Source: a bacterium
GTDB lineage: Bacteria > SZUA-79 > Acidulodesulfobacterales > Acidulodesulfobacteraceae
DNA: 35,041 bases
Direction: 5' to 3'
Assembly (NCBI GenBank): GCA_021809845.1
Contig: JAJZJW010000019.1
Coordinates: 1 to 35,041, forward strand
The notes below the pieces were generated by a model that was given only the letters and a program-made list of their open reading frames with translations, was not told the origin of the DNA and did no database searches. A program made the translations under genes and the position numbers. Below, piece by piece: positions 1 to 7,478 of the stretch; the stretch's first letter is position 1, and the number at the start of each line of letters is the position of its first letter.

Positions 1-675
1 GACAAAGAAAATAAAAAAGAAATAGAAAGTATAGAATCTATTGAGTTAAAAAAAGATGAAAAATGGCTGCCTGAAATAGGAAAATTATCGGTTAATCTTG
101 GCATGGGTGAAAATATTACAATATCCGCCGGTATTTTAATTTGTCACCATAAAGAAAATTTATCGGAAATGATAAAAAGAGTGCATGAACTTTTAGATAA
201 TAAAGCTAAAAAAGAAGGCGGACGAAATGCAGTTGCCATAGAATTAAGGAAAAGGAGCGGAGGCAGCAGGTATTTTATTAGCAAATGGGATGACGAAAGA
301 TTATCGGCTTTCGAAGATTTAATAAATGAGAAAAAAGTCGGCGCTGATTTATCAAGATCTCTTGCTTACAGATTTGAAGAATTTAAAGACGGAATAGATT
401 CTATATTAACTTTAAAGGAGCCTATTAATAAAACAGATTTATTAAACAAGTTTGTTTTAGCGCAGTTAAAAAGGTCTGGTTTAAACAAAATGGAAGATGT
501 ACAATCTGATGATGATAAAAAATTATTAATAAAATTATCTGAAGATATAGGGAAAATAATTGCAGATGATAATAATTTTAGCAACGAAGGGCTTATTATA
601 GCCGGATTTTTAACAAACGATGATAATGTAAATAAAAATAATAAAAACAAGAACGAGGTAAACAGAAATGATTAA
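1..675 (+). CDS. cmr2: Cmr2/Cas10, C-terminal part (type III-B CRISPR polymerase subunit), 5' truncated by window
   Basis: The frame is open from the first base and ends at a TAA overlapping the next gene by 8 bases, so 224 residues of a longer protein are seen. The visible part matches the end of the Cas10 second palm domain and the C-terminal helical region: a segment beginning ISAGILICHHK, then an amphipathic helix leading to an ELLDNKAK stretch and GGRNAVAIELRKRSGG, which is the usual pattern after the GGDD strand. The GGDD motif and any HD domain would lie upstream of the window. Known role of the family: large subunit of the Cmr RNA-targeting complex that makes cyclic oligoadenylate after target RNA binding. 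The identity is supported by the following cmr3-cmr6 genes. The Met at 103 is internal, not a start. Confidence 0.87.
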   Translation, partial: DKENKKEIESIESIELKKDEKWLPEIGKLSVNLGMGENITISAGILICHHKENLSEMIKRVHELLDNKAKKEGGRNAVAIELRKRSGGSRYFISKWDDERLSAFEDLINEKKVGADLSRSLAYRFEEFKDGIDSILTLKEPINKTDLLNKFVLAQLKRSGLNKMEDVQSDDDKKLLIKLSEDIGKIIADDNNFSNEGLIIAGFLTNDDNVNKNNKNKNEVNRND

Positions 676-1660
676 TGACTTATTTTCTTTTAAACCTGTT
701 GACACGTTGTTTTTTAAAGGCTCTGAGCCAATGGTGATGGGGGAAAACCATAGTTCTAATTTCAACTTTCCTCCGCCGGCTCATACTATAGAAGGTGCAA
801 TCAGAACAAAACTGTATTTTAAGGATAAGGAAAAATACAAAGACCTTATAAACATTGGCAAACGAAAGGGCGGTTTTAGTATAATTGGACCCATGTTTTT
901 AGTTGGAGAAGAAATATATGTGCCTGCGCCATACTCGTGGTATAAAGAAGTTAATAAAAAAGAAGAAGATAAAGATATAAAGGAAATAGAACGATTGACT
1001 AATTTTACTGATGTTTCTAAATGTATAAAAAAAACAAAGATTATAAAATCAAAGATTGTTGATAATGATATAATAAAAAATATTATTAAAACAAAAGCTG
1101 AAAAAATATATTGGGCTAAATCGGATAATAGCGAACTTGAATCAATAGGAGGCATCTGGATAAAGCTTGATGAACTTTACGGCAGTTCTGACGAGATACA
1201 ACTTTTTAACAAATTCCATTTTTTTCAGACAGAGCCGCATGTCGGTATTGCTTTAAAAGAAAATAGAACTGTCAGAGAATCACATATCTACGCATTTACT
1301 CATGCAAGGCTTATGGAGGATGTAGAGATTGCATTTGGCATAAACAAGATTATTCCATTGGATGACGGAGAAATTTTACAGCTTGGAGCAGAGCAGAGAT
1401 TTGGCAGTTTAAAAAGAATAAAAAATTTAGAAGTTTTGGAAGAAAAAAATAAAAAAGAAAATAATCATCATAGCGCTTATATGAGCCTGTCTATTTTAGA
1501 GGGAAATCAAGAGACTAACGAACATATAATTGCTACGGGTAAAATTAAATATTTAGGCGGTTGGGATATACATAAAGGTTTCCATAAAGATATGGTAGGC
1601 TATTTTCCGCCGGGAACGGTTTTAGAAAAAGAAATCTGTAGCGGACTTATTTCAATATAA
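668..1660 (+). CDS. cmr3: Cmr3, type III-B RAMP protein
   Basis: A 330-residue RAMP-superfamily protein. The N-terminus (FKPVDTLFFKGSEPMVMGE, then FPPPAHTIEGAIRTKL) is the characteristic Cmr3 opening, in which an FPPP-T-GAIRT strand-helix forms part of the RRM-like fold. Near the C-terminus GKIKYLGGWDIHKGF and YFPPGTVL give the usual G-D and PPG-V pattern. In the family Cmr3 pairs with Cas10 at the foot of the complex and contacts the 5' tag of the crRNA. The start overlaps the end of cmr2 by 8 bases, implying translational coupling; a GAGG about 9 bases upstream can serve as ribosome site. The middle (about residues 95-165) is a Lys/Ile-rich charged stretch of low complexity, probably a surface insertion. 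Confidence 0.88.
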   Translation: MINDLFSFKPVDTLFFKGSEPMVMGENHSSNFNFPPPAHTIEGAIRTKLYFKDKEKYKDLINIGKRKGGFSIIGPMFLVGEEIYVPAPYSWYKEVNKKEEDKDIKEIERLTNFTDVSKCIKKTKIIKSKIVDNDIIKNIIKTKAEKIYWAKSDNSELESIGGIWIKLDELYGSSDEIQLFNKFHFFQTEPHVGIALKENRTVRESHIYAFTHARLMEDVEIAFGINKIIPLDDGEILQLGAEQRFGSLKRIKNLEVLEEKNKKENNHHSAYMSLSILEGNQETNEHIIATGKIKYLGGWDIHKGFHKDMVGYFPPGTVLEKEICSGLISI

Positions 1661-1697
1661 CTATTAATTATTAACATATTAAGGAGGTTGGAACAAG

Positions 1698-2681
1698 ATG
1701 GACAGAAATACGTCAATTTTGTCGTTATATGCAATTTCACCGATTCATGCCGGAAGCGGGGCTGCTGTATCTACTGTGGATTTGCCTATACAAAGAGAAA
1801 GAATTACTAATTATCCAACTATTCAGGCTTCTGCGCTTAAAGGAGCGATGAGGTCGCATTTTAGGGCTTTTATATCTGAAAAAGATAAGTATCATAAACA
1901 ACAAGATACAAACAAAGACAAAGAACTGATAAATTATATTTTTGGATCTGATGAGCAAGATAACTGGAGGAGTAAAAATGATGACTCTATGCCAGGAGCA
2001 ATATCAGTATCAGATGCGAAACTTCTCGCATTTCCAATGAGGTCAAATATTGCACCTTTTGTGTGTGTAATATGCCCTACAATTATTAAGAGATTAAAAA
2101 GGGATTTGGAATTTGCAGGTTTATATTTGAACGATGACGATGCGCTAAGCAAACCTGATTTATCTAATGTGTTATCTGGCGTAATAAATGATACAGCTAT
2201 CGTTATTAAAGGTAATTTTAAGGATGAAAATGGTGCTGCTATAATTCTTGAAGATGCAGTCGTCAAAATTAATACTCAAGAACCTATTAATATTAATTTT
2301 ATCAATGATAATTTTCCTGAAATTGATTATTTACTGTTAATTTCTGATGAAATGTTTGATTATTGCATTTCAAACTGCACTGAAATTCAAACAAATGTTA
2401 AAATTAATTCCGAAACAGGGACATCGCAAGACGGCTCTCTTCGTTATCAGGAATTTCTTCCTTCGGATACCTTACTTTATAGTGTAGTTAATTTTACAGA
2501 TCAAAGGGCTGAAACTAAGATAGGAAACTATTTAAAGGCAAATATAATTAAAAACTATGTTGAAGACACAATAAAGGAATTTATCCAAATAGGAGGAGAT
2601 GCGACTCTTGGTAAAGGAATTTGTAAAATAAAATGGACACCTGAAAATAAAAATGAGCAAAATAATGGAGGTCAGAAATGA
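1698..2681 (+). CDS. cmr4: Cmr4, type III-B backbone RAMP and target-RNA nuclease
   Basis: A 327-residue RAMP protein. The N-terminus shows SPIHAGSG, then VDLPIQRE, then ASALKGAMRSHFR, the Cmr4/Cas7 signature. Asp28, in VDLPIQRE, is at the place of the catalytic Asp known in Pyrococcus Cmr4 (Asp26), so this copy looks able to cut bound target RNA at 6-nt intervals. The C-terminus holds IGGDATLGKGICKI, the Gly-rich loop of the family. An AAGGAGGT ribosome site precedes the ATG. The stop overlaps the cmr5 start as ATGA. A 37-base gap separates it from cmr3, the only appreciable gap within cmr2-cmr6. Confidence 0.93.
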   Translation: MDRNTSILSLYAISPIHAGSGAAVSTVDLPIQRERITNYPTIQASALKGAMRSHFRAFISEKDKYHKQQDTNKDKELINYIFGSDEQDNWRSKNDDSMPGAISVSDAKLLAFPMRSNIAPFVCVICPTIIKRLKRDLEFAGLYLNDDDALSKPDLSNVLSGVINDTAIVIKGNFKDENGAAIILEDAVVKINTQEPININFINDNFPEIDYLLLISDEMFDYCISNCTEIQTNVKINSETGTSQDGSLRYQEFLPSDTLLYSVVNFTDQRAETKIGNYLKANIIKNYVEDTIKEFIQIGGDATLGKGICKIKWTPENKNEQNNGGQK

Positions 2682-3079
2682 GAACACTTGGACAGGAAAG
2701 ATCTCAATTTGCCATAGATAAAGTAATTAAAAACCAATCCAAGATCAATAAAGATGTTAAATCTTTTACTGCAGGTGCTCCAACCGTGATATTACAAAAC
2801 GGCTTTGGTCAAGCTATGGCTTTTTGGCTTTCTAAAAAAACAGATTCGGAATCAGGATATAAATATAAATTTGTATTAGAGTCTATAAAAGAGTGGTTGA
2901 TAGAAAAAAAGTTCATAGACTCCAATGAAGATTGTAAATATTTTATTTTAAAATTATCAACAATTGACCAGAAAAAATATCTCAGCGCTCAGAAAGAAGC
3001 ATTATTGCTTTTAGAATGGATTAAAAGATATACATCCGCTTTTTATATTGATGAAAAAAAAGATGAATCAGGGGAGTAA
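2678..3079 (+). CDS. cmr5: Cmr5, type III-B small subunit
   Basis: A 133-residue, mainly alpha-helical protein. The opening (TLGQERSQFAIDKV) and the APTVILQNGFGQAMAFWLSKK segment are the two conserved blocks of Cmr5, which stacks along the Cmr4 filament as the small (Cas11-like) subunit. The C-terminal helix LLLLEWIKRYTSAFY also fits. It starts inside the cmr4 stop (ATGA overlap) and is followed after four bases by cmr6, so it is translated as part of the same operon. The length is normal for the family. Confidence 0.9.
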   Translation: MRTLGQERSQFAIDKVIKNQSKINKDVKSFTAGAPTVILQNGFGQAMAFWLSKKTDSESGYKYKFVLESIKEWLIEKKFIDSNEDCKYFILKLSTIDQKKYLSAQKEALLLLEWIKRYTSAFYIDEKKDESGE

Positions 3080-3083
3080 CCAT

Positions 3084-4322
3084 ATGCCAAATAATACTGT
3101 TGTGCATCCATTTAACAAAAAGATAATTGATGCAAATTATAAAAATGGAAATTTTGGTCTCTGGTTTAATAAATTTATTCCAGTATCAAACGAGAATTTT
3201 CACACCTGTGATAAAAACGGGAAAAAAGAGGAAGCTGTAAATTATTATAAAGAATTCTATAATCAGATGCAAAATAATAGTAATTCACTGCTTCGAAAAT
3301 TACTGGAAAATAAACATTTAAACCAGTATTATTTTTATAAAGCATTTGAAGGCAAATATGAAACTATTATTGTTACTGCCAAACTAATTTCTCCTTTAAT
3401 TACAGGTATTGGGCTAACTCATCCTAACGAAGTCGGGATGTTATTTGACCACACAATGGGTATACCGTATATCTCAGCTTCATCAATAAAAGGCGATGTC
3501 AGATTTGCGCATACCATAGGATTATTAGACGATTTATATGAAAATCATAAAGATAAAATTAAAACAAGTGAAAAAGGTAGTTATTTTGATGATGAAGAAG
3601 ATTGGACGAATGTTCCGTTAATTTATGGAAAGGGGGGAGATAAAGCTAATGTTGGAAGAGTTATTTTTTTAGATGCTTATCCTATTAATGTTCCTGAACT
3701 CCACGAAGATATAATGAATCCGCATTACGGCAAGTATTACTCCGATACAAAAGGAAATACCCCTCCTGCGGATTATTTAACGCCGACCCCAATAAAATTT
3801 CTTACTGTTTCTGAAGGAACAAAATTTATTTTTAGAATTTTAATAAACAAAAAACATAACGATTTAAAAAATAATAAAACATTAAAGGATTTGGTATTAA
3901 CAGCCGTTAGGAAGTCTCTTGAAGAAGAGGGTACAGGAGCAAAAACTGCTGTCGGCTACGGCTTATTTAATATTGAAGACTCTAGTGAACCTGAATCTAT
4001 TAAAAAATTAATAAACAAAAAAGAAGAGGAAGCAAAAAAACATTTAGAAGAGCTGGAAAATATAATAAAAATTGAAGAATTGAAAAATATGTCGGAAGTG
4101 GATAAAATTTGCTATCAATTAAAAAATGATTATGAAGAAAGCTATGCAACGAATATATATAATAAAATTAACGATATACGGTACAGCGAAGAAGACAAAA
4201 AGAAAATTGCCGCTGCATTAAAAGAAGCATGGAGGAAGGTCGAAAAAAAATGGGATGAAAAAAACGCATCAAAAAAGCAAAAAGAAAAAATAAATAAAAT
4301 AAAATTAATATTGCATGAATAA
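3084..4322 (+). CDS. cmr6: Cmr6, type III-B RAMP with long charged C-terminal extension
   Basis: I chose the ATG at 3084 (412 residues) because GGGGAG lies at 3071-3076 directly before it; an in-frame ATG at 3048 lies within cmr5. The RAMP core shows SPLITGIGLTHPNEVGMLFD, GIPYISASSIKGDVRFA and EEGTGAKTAVGYGLF, the three standard Cmr6 blocks (G-GL-HP-E-G, G-PYI-SS-KG, G-KT--GYG). Cmr6 caps the head of the Cmr4 filament. After the GYGLF block the protein runs on for about 100 highly charged, Lys/Glu-rich residues predicted by eye to be helical or coiled coil. That tail is not needed for the RAMP fold and is unusual. Confidence 0.9.
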   Translation: MPNNTVVHPFNKKIIDANYKNGNFGLWFNKFIPVSNENFHTCDKNGKKEEAVNYYKEFYNQMQNNSNSLLRKLLENKHLNQYYFYKAFEGKYETIIVTAKLISPLITGIGLTHPNEVGMLFDHTMGIPYISASSIKGDVRFAHTIGLLDDLYENHKDKIKTSEKGSYFDDEEDWTNVPLIYGKGGDKANVGRVIFLDAYPINVPELHEDIMNPHYGKYYSDTKGNTPPADYLTPTPIKFLTVSEGTKFIFRILINKKHNDLKNNKTLKDLVLTAVRKSLEEEGTGAKTAVGYGLFNIEDSSEPESIKKLINKKEEEAKKHLEELENIIKIEELKNMSEVDKICYQLKNDYEESYATNIYNKINDIRYSEEDKKKIAAALKEAWRKVEKKWDEKNASKKQKEKINKIKLILHE

Positions 4323-4394
4323 TTTATGCTTTAATTCTTACATTTATACATATGTGTTGTATTTATTCTAAAATATAAGTTAAATGAGGTAAAA

Positions 4395-5627
4395 TTGAGC
4401 AAAATCCTAATAACTTCTCTTGGAAGCGGAAATAAATCATCAGGCTACAGCAAGGCAAATTATTCTATAGGCGGAAAAACCTACGAAGATAAAGAATTTA
4501 TCGCCGAAGCCTTAGCGGAACATTTAAATATAGATAAGATTTATTTTTTTGGAACGCGCTCGTCAATATGGGATAGCGTATATAAAAATTTTTCACGTAA
4601 AATAAAGAATAGCAATAACAGTTACAGTTACGATATTGAAAGCGGTCTTTACGAAAAAATAGATTCTAAATCTTTAAATGAAAACGATCTTGAATTAATA
4701 TCTGATGTTATTGACGAATATATCGGCGTACTAGGATCTAAATGTTTTATTATAGATTACGGTCTTAATGATACTGAACTCTGGAATAATTTTAAAAAAT
4801 TTTTAGAAATTGCAAATTTTACTAACAATAATGATGAAATATATCTTGATATAACTCATTCATTCAGGTCTTTAGCTATTATGAGTTTTATAATGGTTCA
4901 ATTTATAGAACAGATTAAAAATTTAGATATAACAGTAGAAGGCATTTATTACGGTATGTTTGAATACTCTAAAGAAAATGACGGCATTACTCCTGTAATT
5001 GATTTAAAAATGTTTTATATTTTATCGCTATGGATCACGGCGATAAATAATTTCAAACATTACGGAAACGGAGGAATGATTTATGAATTAATTAAAGACG
5101 ATAGCAGCATAGAAAAAGAAGTTAAAGATGTTTTTATGCATTTTAATAATAATATTTCATTAGGCAATGTAAATAATATAAAAGAAGCTGTTCAAATAAT
5201 ACAGCGCAGAATGGATGCTATTAGTAGTTCCTCAGGTCCTATTATTAAAGAATTTCTTTTACCCGGATTGGACGGCTTTATTGGTAAATTAACAAGTGCA
5301 AAAACAGAATCCATATTTCAGTATAATTTATCAATTTGGTATTATGAAATTAAAAATTATGCATTATCGTACATAATTTTATCCGAAGCAATTATAACTA
5401 AAATCTGCGAAATTAAAAAAACGGATACTAAAGATTTTGATGCAAGGAAGACGGCTAAAAATACAATAAAAGGTTATGAATTCAATAAAGTTAATGAAAT
5501 TTACGAGAATGTATCTAAAATAAGAAATTCAATTGCGCATGAAACTGATTTAAGCGGAAATGCAATATCATCTATTAACAATCTGCATAGTTATTTAGAA
5601 AAATTGGAGAAATTTTTTATGCAATGA
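4395..5627 (+). CDS. csx1: Csx1/TM1812-type CARF-HEPN protein, probable cyclic-oligoadenylate-activated RNase
   Basis: A 410-residue protein. The N-terminal half is a CARF (Rossmann-like) domain of the TM1812 type: ILITSLG at 4-10, YFFGTRSSIWD at 50-60, YGLNDTELW at 122-130 and IYLDITHSFRSL at 149-160 match its known conserved blocks. The C-terminal half is helical and carries RNSIAH at 377-382, an R-4x-H HEPN RNase active-site motif. Known biology: Cas10 makes cyclic oligoadenylate on target binding, CARF binds it, and HEPN cleaves RNA non-specifically. The start is TTG with GAGG six bases upstream; no ATG fits the conserved N-terminus. A 72-base gap follows cmr6, so it may be co-transcribed or have its own promoter. 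Which oligoadenylate size it senses cannot be read from the sequence. Confidence 0.87.
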   Translation: MSKILITSLGSGNKSSGYSKANYSIGGKTYEDKEFIAEALAEHLNIDKIYFFGTRSSIWDSVYKNFSRKIKNSNNSYSYDIESGLYEKIDSKSLNENDLELISDVIDEYIGVLGSKCFIIDYGLNDTELWNNFKKFLEIANFTNNNDEIYLDITHSFRSLAIMSFIMVQFIEQIKNLDITVEGIYYGMFEYSKENDGITPVIDLKMFYILSLWITAINNFKHYGNGGMIYELIKDDSSIEKEVKDVFMHFNNNISLGNVNNIKEAVQIIQRRMDAISSSSGPIIKEFLLPGLDGFIGKLTSAKTESIFQYNLSIWYYEIKNYALSYIILSEAIITKICEIKKTDTKDFDARKTAKNTIKGYEFNKVNEIYENVSKIRNSIAHETDLSGNAISSINNLHSYLEKLEKFFMQ

Positions 5628-5676
5628 AATATTGATACCCAAATCGGTTTTTTTCGTACACCTCAGCCGTAAATTT

Positions 5677-5705
5677 TCGGACACTAAAAACGGAACTCTC
5701 GGACA
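5677..5705. repeat. Pair of TCGGACA direct repeats, possible insertion-sequence end
   Basis: TCGGACA occurs at 5677-5683 and again at 5699-5705, a 22-base period, each followed by A/T-rich sequence of similar form (CTAAAA and GTTAAAA). Repeated short binding sites ending in CA are typical of the tips of some insertion sequences, and the next gene looks like a broken DNA-binding or transposase N-terminus. No transposase is present on the left side, so this could be a solo end. This is inference. Confidence 0.25.
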
Positions 5706-5818
5706 GTTAAAACTGAGTATATGTTTTATACTTTGTTTTAATAATATGAGATAATCTTTCTTATATATTAATAATTTTAATAATTTATTATTAATTTATT
5801 AATATAAGGAGGACTTAA

Positions 5819-6122
5819 TTGAGGTATGATATGAATGACATTAAAGACGCTTTAAATTCGTATTACAGTTCAAACCTTTCGCTTAGAAAAGCATCTATGA
5901 CGAACGGAGTGCCTAAATCTACATTATCTGACTATATTAAAAGAATAGATGCGGCTGATATTTCTGTGGACGAGCCATTGCTTTATCCGTTAGACGAACT
6001 AAAAAGGCAACTATTACCTGAAAGACGGCAAAACAATTACAAATAATGCAAAATATCAAAGTTCACTATGGATTGATGCAAATAAAGAACCGATAGGCTG
6101 GGTAGAAGTTGAATTCTTATAA
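5819..6122 (+). pseudogene. Frameshifted small helix-turn-helix gene
   Basis: A TTG start with a strong AAGGAGG (5806-5812) opens a 75-residue frame whose first 45 residues look like a Psq/Fis-type helix-turn-helix (IKDALNSYY, LSLRKASMTNGVPKSTLSDYIKR). The frame stops at 6046. From 6003 the +1 frame stays open to a TAA at 6120-6122 and reads as sensible protein (GNYYLKDGKTITNN, then SSLWIDANKEPIGWVEVEFL). Removing one A from the AAAAA at 6001-6005 joins the two into a protein of about 100 residues. So this is most simply a gene broken by a one-base insertion or an assembly error there. The original product is not recognised; a small regulator or transposase-associated protein is possible. Confidence 0.5.
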
Positions 6123-6306
6123 AAATATTAATAATATTTTTTCTGAGTATTTTTCCCGAGCTTAACACCCGTTTAACTCAAAGCGCCTTCGGTTCTAAAT
6201 TTAATTCGTTTGTCTGTGTAGTATTGCTAACTGTAATTTTAGTCAAAAAATTTGCTTTTTTTGTAATGGATTATTTGCCTATAGATTATAAGATTATAGT
6301 GTCTAA

Positions 6307-6879
6307 TTAGAAACTATAATCTATACCTATTAAATAGTTGTTTTCTTTATAGCTGCTTGACAGAGATGCACCCATATACTGAGCAGTTACTCCCCAATTG
6401 CTGGTGAAAGAATATTTTACTCCTACTCCGTATAGAACGCCGCCTTCTGAACCTATACTGTAACTATAATTATTATTGTTAGAAATTGAATATGAGTACC
6501 CGATGTATCCTACTTTAACAAAAGGGGTAAAGTTTTCATAATTGTAACCACCTTTAACAAAAGCCCCATAATATACTGAGTTAACATTAAAGGAATATCC
6601 GCTACCGCTGTAACTGCCGTCAGATGCATATCCAAGCAATGCACCTCCGCCGATAACTACATTGTTCATGTGATAATTATCTCCAATTGTTAAATTGTAA
6701 GTGCCGCGGGATTTTGTCGAAAGACCGTTGCCTAAAGATGTTGAGGCTATACCGCCGTTTATGCCTACATAAAATTTACTGTAGTTTAAACCATATGCGT
6801 TTGCTCTTGATGGTTTAAGCGTTACCAAAGTGAATAAAGCAATTAGAATAAATAATCCGATAAACTTTTTGTTTTTCAT
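6307..6879 (-). CDS. Small outer-membrane beta-barrel protein
   Basis: A 190-residue protein with a clear Sec signal peptide: Lys-rich start, hydrophobic stretch FIGLFILIALFTLVTL, then ANA at 26-28 as probable signal-peptidase site. The mature part alternates aromatic and polar residues and is rich in Gly, Ser, Tyr and Asn (for example FYVGINGGIAS, YYGAFVKGGYNY, TPFVKVGYIGYSYS), as in an eight-stranded OmpA/OmpX-like or opacity-type porin family barrel. The last residue is Phe, the usual BAM recognition end. AAGGAG lies just before the ATG on the minus strand. The exact function is unknown. It stands alone between mobile debris and the parS region. Confidence 0.7.
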   Translation of the reverse strand: MKNKKFIGLFILIALFTLVTLKPSRANAYGLNYSKFYVGINGGIASTSLGNGLSTKSRGTYNLTIGDNYHMNNVVIGGGALLGYASDGSYSGSGYSFNVNSVYYGAFVKGGYNYENFTPFVKVGYIGYSYSISNNNNYSYSIGSEGGVLYGVGVKYSFTSNWGVTAQYMGASLSSSYKENNYLIGIDYSF

Positions 6880-7235
6880 TCTTAATTTCTCCTTAAATTT
6901 AATTAATGTGATTTTTTTTGTAGCGTAGATTAACGTTGCAGCATTGTCGCAAATATATTACAATCTTGTTTAGACTTAAAATATTTATTTATTGTACGTA
7001 TTGTCTGAATTAAACAATTGAGAATTAGATAATTAAGTTAAATTTTTGAGCACTTTGATTTTAAATGCTTTTCAACCGATGTTTGTATACTAACATATTG
7101 TACTTTGTTAAACAACTAAATTCTTTTATATTATATATTTGATAAGATATATATAAGATATATTAGATATATTAAAATATAAAAGATATATGAGGTATAA
7201 GATATAGTAGCCATAATGGTAGCAGCATATTTCAT

Positions 7236-7371
7236 TTAGTAAGTTATATTTTAACTAACTTTAAGGGCGGAGTAATTATTGTTAGTCTATAAATCAAGTA
7301 CGGTTAGTAAGTTATATTTTTACTGACATTGATGGAGGGGCGGTTTCTGCTCGTCTATAAATCAAGTACGG
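7236..7371. repeat. Two tandem copies of a 68-bp repeat
   Basis: Copy 1 is 7236-7303 and copy 2 is 7304-7371, the same length and directly abutting. Both begin TTAGTAAGTTATATTTT and both end TCTATAAATCAAGTACGG; the middle is more diverged but keeps a GGCGG core. Conserved ends with a diverged middle suggest that the ends are functional binding sites or RNA parts rather than a recent duplication. Function unknown. Confidence 0.8.
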
Positions 7372-7377
7372 TTTTAA

Positions 7378-7397
7378 GCCGCCAGTTTTTGAGCGGC
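7378..7397. other. GC-rich inverted repeat (GCCGC ... GCGGC)
   Basis: GCCGC at 7378-7382 pairs with GCGGC at 7393-7397 around a T-rich loop, and a further GCGGC-containing stretch follows at about 7417-7423. It stands out against the AT-rich surroundings and sits between the 68-bp repeats and parS. It could be a hairpin in a leader RNA or a protein-binding site; it has no following T-tract, so a terminator is unlikely. Confidence 0.35.
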
Positions 7398-7437
7398 GCA
7401 CTCCATTTCGTAAGAGAGCGGCAGCTCACATTATCAA

Positions 7438-7453
7438 TGTTTCACGTGAAACA
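7438..7453. promoter_or_regulatory. parS centromere site
   Basis: TGTTTCACGTGAAACA is a perfect 16-bp palindrome identical to the broadly conserved bacterial chromosomal parS consensus bound by ParB. It lies 25 bases before rsmG in the rsmG-parA-parB cluster, where parS sites are commonly found. It marks this as a chromosomal, probably origin-proximal, region. Confidence 0.95.
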
Positions 7454-7478
7454 AAAATTTTGCGCAAATTAATTAATT

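Larger units (their letters stand above)
6880..7478. other. 600-base non-coding region with parS and tandem repeats
   Basis: No plausible gene was seen. The left part is the promoter and leader of the minus-strand outer-membrane protein gene. About 7130-7208 is a run of degenerate GATATAT-type units. Two 68-bp tandem repeats (7236-7371), a GC-richer hairpin-forming stretch (7378-7397) and a perfect parS site (7438-7453) follow, listed separately. I saw no good DnaA boxes, so an origin is not shown. Confidence 0.6.

Noticed and set aside
3048-3083. Earlier start of cmr6 at 3048
   Set aside because: Lies inside cmr5 and has no ribosome site, whereas GGGGAG precedes the ATG at 3084.
6880-7478. 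Chromosome replication origin
   Set aside because: The context (rsmG-parAB, parS, tandem repeats, AT-rich DNA) fits, but I saw no cluster of DnaA boxes, so it is not called.
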